In this document: piece after piece, positions 57,940 to 64,000 of the stretch | How positions within the stretch are numbered: position 1 is the first letter of the stretch | How the letters are laid out: each line of letters begins with the position of its first letter | Assembly (NCBI RefSeq): GCF_901000735.1 | Contig: NC_081548.1 | Span: 1,054,001-1,118,000 of the forward strand | Reading direction: 5' to 3' | Origin: Corylus avellana | Taxonomy: Eukaryota; Streptophyta; Magnoliopsida; Fagales; Betulaceae | DNA: 64,000 nucleotides | Made by a program: the position numbers and the translations under genes | The notes under the pieces: model-generated | Told to the model about the DNA's origin: nothing | The model's database searches: none | The model's input: the letters and a program-made list of their open reading frames with translations, nothing else

Positions 57940-58862
57940 AGGTTTCAGAAGAGAGTAGTAAAGAAGACTGTACCATCAGTCCCAAAAATAGAACCCCGGT
58001 GGTGTGAAGATCGAAGATTCACACCTTTGAATACCAGGGTCAACGAAGTGTTTATGGAAATCAGAAGAGACCCAGCTTTCAGGTGGCCAAGTAAGTTGTG
58101 GGATGATCCGAGGAAGCGAGATCGGACGAAGTTCTGCGAGTACATAATGATCACGGGCATTTGATGGAAGACTGTATAACCTTGCGACAGGAAATCGAAA
58201 CTTTCATTAGAAATGGAAGGCTGGTAAGATTCCTAGCAGGAGAAAGGAACCGAGACGCGGTACACCAGCAGCCTCTCCTATTGGATGCAAACCGAGCTGA
58301 AGGAGGACGAGAGCCGAGACGTGATCGGGATGATGGTCCTAGAAAAGATCTGAGACCACCTCGGGATCAAGGAGTGGTAGGCGAAATCCACACCATCGCT
58401 CGAGGAGTAGCTGGTGGAGGACAGTCTAATTCATCCAGGAAAGCCCACGCTAGGAAGACACTAGCTGAGGATAGTCCAACCGATTGGTCTTATTTCACTA
58501 CCTATAATGGCAGGGACGGCACCTAAGCAGAAAACTGTGATGATAGATTTCCTGGTTATTGACCGACCAGGTGCCTACAATGCCATTATCGGTAGACCTG
58601 CTTTGAATAAGTTGAAGGCTGTAACTTCAACATACCATTTGATGATGAAGTTCCCGATGGAAGAAGGGGTCGGAGAAGTAAAAGGGGATCAGACCCAAGC
58701 GAGAAGATGTTACAATACGTCTCTCAAGAGGGTCTTGGATCCGACTCCTATTGTGATTGGTATGGTAGGTGGTAATAACAAGAAGGACCCAAAAGGAGAG
58801 CCAGCTGAAGCTTTGGAGGATGTGGTAGTAAGTGGAGACAAGACTTTGAAGATTGGGACATA
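57940..58862 (+). pseudogene. Gag nucleocapsid and protease region, protease core deleted
   Basis: After a stop at 57937-57939 the text reads FTPLNTRVNEVFMEIRRDP and then the zinc-knuckle-like CEY...HGHLMEDC, split by a one-base loss near 58143. The next frame (58161-58526) ends SPTDWSYFTTYNGRDGT. The following frame (58507-58862) begins with the C-terminal flank of the protease (PKQKTVMIDFLVIDRPGAYN, then AIIGRPALNKLKAVTSTYH). The part that should lie between, with the catalytic D-[TN]-G-S, is missing. So the protease is inactive by deletion, in addition to the frame breaks. Confidence 0.75.
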
Positions 58863-58941
58863 GCTCAGTCCCAAAATCCGAGACGACCTCATTATCTTTC
58901 TAAGAAGGAATTTAGAAGTTTTTGCATAGACTCATGAAGAC

Positions 58942-59880
58942 ATGCCAGGAATTGATCCTGAAGACATCCTTCACCAGCTAAATGTGAATCTAAGTGTGAA
59001 ACCAGTAAAGCAAAAAAGAAGAAAGTTCGCCCCTGAACGGAATGTGGCCATAGCAGAAGAAGTGGAGAAGCTTCTCAAGGCTCGTTTCATCGAAGAAGTA
59101 TATTATCCTGATTGGTTGGCTAATGTAGTATTGGTCAAAAAGTCTAATGGGAAGTGGAGGATGTGCGTGGATTTCACTGACCTCAATAAAGCCTGCCCAA
59201 AAGACAGTTTTCCATTACCTCGCATTGATACATTGGTGGACTCAACAACTGGATATGGATTACTCAGCTTCATGGACGCCTTCTCTGGTTACAACAGATA
59301 TACATGCATCCAGAAGACCGTGAGAAAACTACATTTATAACTGACCGAGGCTTGTACTGTTATAAGATCATGCCCTTCGGTTTGAAGAACGTAGGGGCAA
59401 CATACCAGAGGCTAGTAAACAAGATGTTCCAAGACCAGATCGGATGCAATATGGAAGTATACATTGATGACGTGCTAGTCAAGAGTGTGCTGCCACAGGA
59501 CCACATACTCGACTTGCAAGAGACGTTCACAACCTTGAAGAAGTACGGGATGAAGTTGAATCCCTCAAAGTGTGATTCGGAGTTTCATCCGGAAAGTTCC
59601 TCGGTTACATGGTATCCAGCCGAGGAATAGAGGCCAATCCTGAAAAGATACAAGCTGTCTTGGATATGCAATCTCCTAGAAACTTGAAACAGCTCCAGCA
59701 ATTGACAGGAAGGGTAGCGGCATTAAATCGGTTCATTTCACGATCAACCGATAAGTGTCTTCCGTTTTTCAAAGTCTTGCGAAAGGCCTTTGAATGAACT
59801 GACGAATGTGAAGAAGCCTTCGGACAGCTGAAAGAATATCTGGTGAGCCCGCCTTTGCTGAGCTAGACAATACCTGGGGA
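58942..59880 (+). pseudogene. Gypsy reverse transcriptase
   Basis: The first frame (58942-59340) reads FIEEVYYPDWLANVVLVKK, WRMCVDFTDLNKACPKD and LLSFMDAFSGYN, with the first catalytic aspartate. It breaks by one base at about 59298. The second frame (59304-59630) reads MPFGLKNVGATYQRLVNKMF and VYIDDVLVKS, the YIDD catalytic box, then breaks near 59570. The third frame (59609-59797) reads ANPEKIQAVLDMQSPRNLKQLQ. It ends in TGA at 59795-59797, where a tryptophan codon is expected, and a TAG follows at about 59864. The catalytic boxes remain readable, so the element decayed after a period of activity. Confidence 0.87.
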
Positions 59881-59902
59881 GGTATTATATTTATATTTAG
59901 CC

Positions 59903-61192
59903 GTGTCTCAAACGGCTGTCAGTGCTGCATTAATCCGAGAAGAAGAAGGAATTCAAAAGCCTGTATACTTCACAAGTAGAGCCATGAAGGGGGCTGAAAA
60001 AAGGTATCCCCAAATGGAAAAACTGGCTTTCGCCTTGGTTATAGCGTCCAGGAAGCTCCGACCCTACTTCCAAGCTCATACTATCAGGGTGTTGACTGAA
60101 TATCCTTTGAAGAAAGTACTAAGAAAGCTAGATTTGTCGGGAAGATTAGCTAACTGGGCTATTGAGCTGGGAGAATTCGATATTGAGTTTCTCCCTCGGA
60201 ATTCTCTCAAGGGCCAAGCACTGGCTGATTTTCTGGCAGAATTCACTAATTTGCCAGACATCACCAGCTGGCCAAGTGATGAAACCTGGGTAATTTACGT
60301 GGATGGGTCATCTACGAAGAAGCATGGTGGAGCAGGGATAGTAATGATTACTCCTGATGGGGAAGAATTATGTAGTGCATTGAAGTTGAAGTTCAAGACA
60401 ACGAATAACGAGGCCGAATACGAGGCAGTCTTGGCAGGACTCGGTTTAGCTCTTGAAATGGGAGCCAAACTTATCGAAATACGGAGTGACTCCCAAGTCG
60501 TTGTAGGGCACATCCGAGGGGAATTTGAAGCCAAGGGAGACAAGATGAAGTTATATTTATCTAAAGTGCAAGATTTGCAAACTTTGTTCAGTAAGTTTAA
60601 TATTGTTAAAATTCCGAGACCAGAAAATGAGAGAGCAGACCAGTTGGCCCGAATAGCTTCAACTACCAGTGGAGAGATTGAAGTTGAGACTCCTATCCAA
60701 ATTATTCTACAGTCATCAGTTACCGAGACGGTGTCGGTCTCGACAGCCGAGACCATACCTAATTGGCAACTTGAAATCGTGGAATACCTGGAAAGAGGAG
60801 TACTTCCTTCAGATAAAAAGCTTGCTACCCGGTTGAAGATAAGAGCAGGAAGGTTCACAATGGTAAATGGAATCCTTTACAAGAGGGGTTTCATGTTGCC
60901 ACTTTTAAAATGTGTTTTGAAGGAAGAAGGAGATTATATCCTTAGAGAAATCCATGAAGGGATCTGTGGAAGCCATTCTGGAGCCAGAATATTGGCATAT
61001 AAAGCAGTCCGAGCAGGTTTCTATTGGCCCAACATGAATCGGGACTCGGCAAATATAGTCAGGAATTGTGACAAGTGCCAGCGATTTACTAACGTCACTC
61101 ATCAACCTCCTGAGGACCTGAGTGCAATCTCTTCACCTTGGTCCTTCTCCCAATGGGGGGGTAGATATAGTAGGACCATTGCCTCGGAGTAG
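59903..61192 (+). pseudogene. Gypsy RNase H, second RNase H and integrase zinc finger
   Basis: The longest open frame of the element (about 430 codons). First part: the RT-linked RNase H-like domain (QKPVYFTSRAMKGAEKRYP, LRPYFQAHTIRVLTEYPL). Second part: a complete second RNase H with all acidic residues, WVIYVDGSSTKKHGGAG (D), FKTTNNEAEYEAVLAGL (E), IEIRSDSQVVVGH (D) and RADQLARIAS (D). Third part: the integrase HHCC finger, ILREIHEGICGSHSGAR with WPNMNRDSANIVRNCDKCQRF. The frame is lost near 61155, in a run of G. The dual RNase H identifies the Tat lineage. Confidence 0.9.
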
Positions 61193-62000
61193 GGAAAATA
61201 CACGGTTCGCGGTTGTTGCTGTAGACTATTTCACCAAATGGGCAGAGGTTGAAGCTTTAGTAACTATCACAGCCAAAGCAATAGAACGATTCTTATGGAA
61301 GAACATCATATGTCGATATGGCATTCCCCATGCATTTATTACAGATAATGGCAAGCAGTTTGACTGCGACTCATTTCGAGCCTGGTGTGCCCAGCTGCAA
61401 ATAAGGAACTATTACTCGTCTCCAGGGCACCCCCAGGCAAATGGGCAGGTAGAAGCCACCAACAAAACAATTTTCAAAATCTTGAAGAAAAAGTTGGATG
61501 ATCAGAAAAGAAATTGGGCAGAAGATCTTCCAGAAGTATTATGGGCATACCGAACGACCAAGAGAATTCCAACCGAAGAGACACCGTATGCCTTAGCATT
61601 CGGAACTGAGGCAGTCATTCCAGCCGAGGTAGGCTCAGGCAGCTATCGCGTAGAGACCATCCAATCCGAGACTAATAACGAGGGGTTACAGCTGCACTTG
61701 GATTTGCTACAAGAGAAGCGGGATCAAGCCCAGGTGGCTATGGCAGCATATCAGGCAAGAGTGACTCGGTATTTCAACAAAAAGGTCAAGCCTCGGAGCT
61801 TCAAAGTTGGAGATATGGTTCTACGTAAAGCTACTTTGGCGACCAAGGACCCAGCTGAAGGAAAGCTGGCTCCTAATTGGGAAGGACCTTATAGGGTGAT
61901 TGAGTGCAAAAGAGCAGGAGCATACCACTTGGAAGATTCCAAAGGTAAGGCTCTTCCGAGGCCTTGGAATGCTGAGCACCTTAAAAAGTACTATGTCTAA
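61140..62000 (+). pseudogene. Gypsy integrase catalytic core and C-terminal domain
   Basis: After the frame shift the text reads the DDE core: VAVDYFTKWAEVEAL (first D), HAFITDNGKQFDCDSF (second D) and SSPGHPQANGQVEATNK (E). Then come LWAYRTTKRIPTEETPY and FGTEAVIPAEVG, and the C-terminal part RSFKVGDMVLRKAT, APNWEGPYRVIE, ending AEHLKKYYV. This domain is open to its normal stop at 62000. It is separated from its zinc finger only by the shift near 61155. Integrase inserts the element's DNA copy in the nucleus. Confidence 0.9.
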
Positions 62001-62189
62001 ATGCTGCGATATGTAATTTGTTTATAATTTCATTACTTTATTTCAATAAATAAAAGTATCTCGGAGTTATGCAACATATAAGGTTCATATGTACAAATTA
62101 AATGATTTTATTAAACTCGGAGAAGACGACTGAAAAGTCACTTTCGAGCAGGATGCAACCAAAAGGAGCATTCTCTTAACGTAACCCGG

Positions 62190-62545
62190 ACTCAGAAACC
62201 TCAAAGAACTCTCCGAGACCTAACTCGGAGTAGCATAACTATGGGTAAGTCTGAAGGAAAAAAAAAAAAAAAAACTCTCTCCGAGATTTGACTTGAAGTA
62301 GGAACTAAACTCTCCGAGATTTGACTCGGAGTAGGAACTAAATTCTCCGAGATTTGACTCGGAGTAGGAACTAAACTCTCCAAGATTTGACTCGGAGTAG
62401 GAACTAAACTCTCTGAGACTTGACTCGGAGTAGGAATCCGACTCTCCGAGACTTGATTCGTGAGAGCAATCAAAATCCACGAGGCTTAACTCATGGTAGC
62501 GTAACTAAGGCTAAACCAAAGTCTCCAAGACATAACTCGGAGAAA
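62190..62545. repeat. 33-bp tandem repeat, each unit a small hairpin
   Basis: Six close units start at 62281, 62314, 62347, 62380, 62413 and 62446 (at the ccgag or variant), with a strict 33-bp step, and diverged units on either side. Each has ctccgag...ctcggag, a 7-bp stem with a 6-base loop. It lies between integrase and the antisense ORF. The minus-strand frames over it are by-products of the repeat. Confidence 0.92.
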
Positions 62546-62686
62546 TGTAGTTATAAGATTCTTTTAACTACCTTAGGTAACAAACAAATATCAAAAAGTT
62601 GTTACTTCAAGATTTATATAAACGCAAAAAACTCATTTCATTAAGAAACTTGAGGTATATACAAAAAGTTGTCAAATGGTATTACA

Positions 62687-64000
62687 TCATTTCGACTTAG
62701 GGGCAGAAGCAGGATTAATATCGGGAGCCTCGGCAGATATGGACTCGACAGAATCGGCTCGGGTGTCATCAGGATCAGACTTGGCACCTTGATGATGTTG
62801 ATCTGAGAAGGGATCGAAGAAAAATTCTTTTATCCCTGCTGCATCAGGTATTTGTTCTTGGCCTAGATTGACTAATTGAGCCATAGCCACGTCCGAACAA
62901 GGGATATCCTCGATCTTCACCCTGTTGAGATCTATCTTCCGGGCTGAGTCCTTAGCCCATGCTCGAAAGGTTTCAAAACCAAGAATGAGCCCGTCGACCC
63001 TGGCAGAATTTCGAACCCATGAGGCAAAAGATAACTGACGTAAATAATTTGCAGCACGGCTTCTAGCCTCCCTTAGCTGAGCCCTCACCTGAACATATTT
63101 GCCTTTGAAGAACTTTAGTTTCTCTTCGGCGATCATCTTGGCTTCATTTGCTCTCACCACCAAGTTTTTTTGGTCCAAGATTTCAGCCTGAGCCAATTCT
63201 AGCTGATCCGAGACCCCGGTGTGAGCTTCTCCCAGCTGGTTCAGGTCTTCTTTTATAATAGAATTGTCCTCCTAGAGTCGGTTTATATCGCTCGAAGATT
63301 CTCAATCTCAGCCGCCAACTCTGTGGCCTTGGACTCAGCCCTTGCGCGAGCCGCGGCCGCCTCGGAAGTCTCGGCCTCCATTATTGACTGCTGTTGGCCC
63401 AAGAGCAGCAGCTCTTCATCTTGCTTAGCCACTACCTCCTTTAGCCTAGCGTTTTCGGCTTCCAGATTAGTGACTAAGCTTTAGAGGGTGTTAGTTTTAG
63501 TGGCCGAGTCATTAGCTACCTTTCGGAAGTAGCAGTACAAAACCAACGACCTCATAACACCCTAAGACAATGATTTTGTCAGTATATATATGCATAAAAA
63601 ATATATAAATTGAAGTTGCTTTCATTGAGAGGTAGTACACTTACAGTAAGCTGGAAAAAAATCATTTGCTCTATCATGCCCTGAGCAGAGATATCACGTT
63701 CCATGATGAGACTCTCGTGCGGAATTAAATCCACCAATGCTAAGAAAGGGTTACCCTTCAGGTCACCACTAAAGTCTGCCAGACGTCCGCCGACAGTCTA
63801 ATCTACTCCTTGAGGTCTAATCGCCGAGGCGGAAGAGGAAGAGGTCTCGGCAGTAGACTCCATCTCTTTAGCCGAGGCCTTCTCGGCAACCTTCTCGACA
63901 GGAGTCAGCGTCCGAGCCCTGGTAGATATAGGACCATGGGTTTCCGGTTCAGCCTCGTCAATGGGGGAAAGAGGTTGAGCTCCTTCGACAGCTGCAGTTG
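62687..64000 (-). pseudogene. Antisense extra ORF of the gypsy element, C-terminal part
   Basis: It reads opposite to gag-pol. From the window edge inward, the first ~90 bases (64000-63911) match 34484-34571, the last part of the antisense ORF before the gap. After that come a serine- and glutamate-rich stretch and a coiled-coil region (LVTNLEAENARLKEVVAKQ; RARAESKATELAAEIENLRA). Stops interrupt it (in or near 63273 and 63480). The final open frame (63196-62687) reads ANEAKMIAEEKLKFFKGKY, VQVRAQLREARSRAANYLRQ, and an acidic tail ending NPASAPKSK. No enzyme motif is seen. With the copy at 33057-34571 it shows a protein with an N-terminal gypsy-type domain and a C-terminal coiled coil. Confidence 0.72.

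Larger units (their letters stand above)
55975..64000 (+). mobile_element. Ty3/gypsy retrotransposon, Tat lineage, degenerate; runs off the window
   Basis: Order: 5' LTR, primer-binding site, gag, protease remnant, RT, RNase H, second RNase H, integrase, tandem repeats, antisense ORF. A second RNase H domain after the usual one, and an extra ORF near the 3' end, are marks of the Tat lineage. The 3' LTR lies beyond 64000. Many frameshifts and stops show that it cannot move on its own. The LTR matches the reversed LTR at 31885-32607. Confidence 0.92.

Noticed and set aside
62201..62480. Minus-strand ORFs with an 11-residue repeat (ESLVPTPSQIS)
   Set aside because: The repeat follows from the 33-bp DNA unit, which is a multiple of three. 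Two frames are open at once, which points to repeat DNA and not to a protein.

Overview
The window is nuclear DNA from a flowering plant, almost certainly a eudicot. It is AT-rich, its genes carry short exons with GT/AG introns, and its mobile elements are of plant type: L1-like LINEs, Ty1/copia and Ty3/gypsy Tat elements, MULE-like elements and MITEs. The genes present are also plant families: MLH1, a TAR/alliinase-like aminotransferase, a G-type lectin receptor kinase and a PPR fragment. The species cannot be named from the sequence. Five runs of N (501-600, 4374-4714, 10867-10966, 25231-25330, 34572-34671) break the window into six contigs, and several oddities line up with these breaks.

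Layout. 1-8000: repeats, with a LINE fragment, a GC-rich palindromic block, a MULE-like element that has captured a piece of a PPR gene (5985-7092), and an RNase H fragment of a LINE. 8106-10638 (+): five intact exons for the N-terminal ATPase half of the mismatch-repair protein MLH1. 10967-14970: a copia element with most of its interior deleted, and MITE remnants. 14970-25230: a block with nine intact exons for the C-terminal half of MLH1, but on the minus strand, with LINEs in its introns. 26990-30469 (+): a TAR/alliinase-like gene lacking its first exon. 31885-34571: the 3' end of a minus-strand Tat gypsy element and the antisense extra ORF it carries. 34955-45979 (-): a second MLH1 3' half, clearly a pseudogene, interrupted by a MULE-like element and a LINE. 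46000-49850: MITEs and short tandem repeats. 49848-54564 (+): a G-type lectin receptor kinase pseudogene with a very young LTR retrotransposon in one intron. 55975 to the window end: a Tat-lineage gypsy element (LTR, gag, pol with two RNase H domains, integrase, hairpin tandem repeats, antisense ORF), broken by many lesions.

How the parts fit. The + strand MLH1 exons (862 nt) and the minus-strand exons of the first copy (1122 nt) are complementary halves of one gene. Only two exons are missing between them. The two halves lie on different contigs separated by a gap, so a contig placed in the wrong orientation explains them best; a true inversion is the alternative. The second MLH1 block carries at least six disabling changes and is a decayed segmental duplicate. 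The two gypsy pieces likewise hold complementary parts of the same antisense ORF. No operons, CRISPR arrays, tRNA or rRNA genes were seen.
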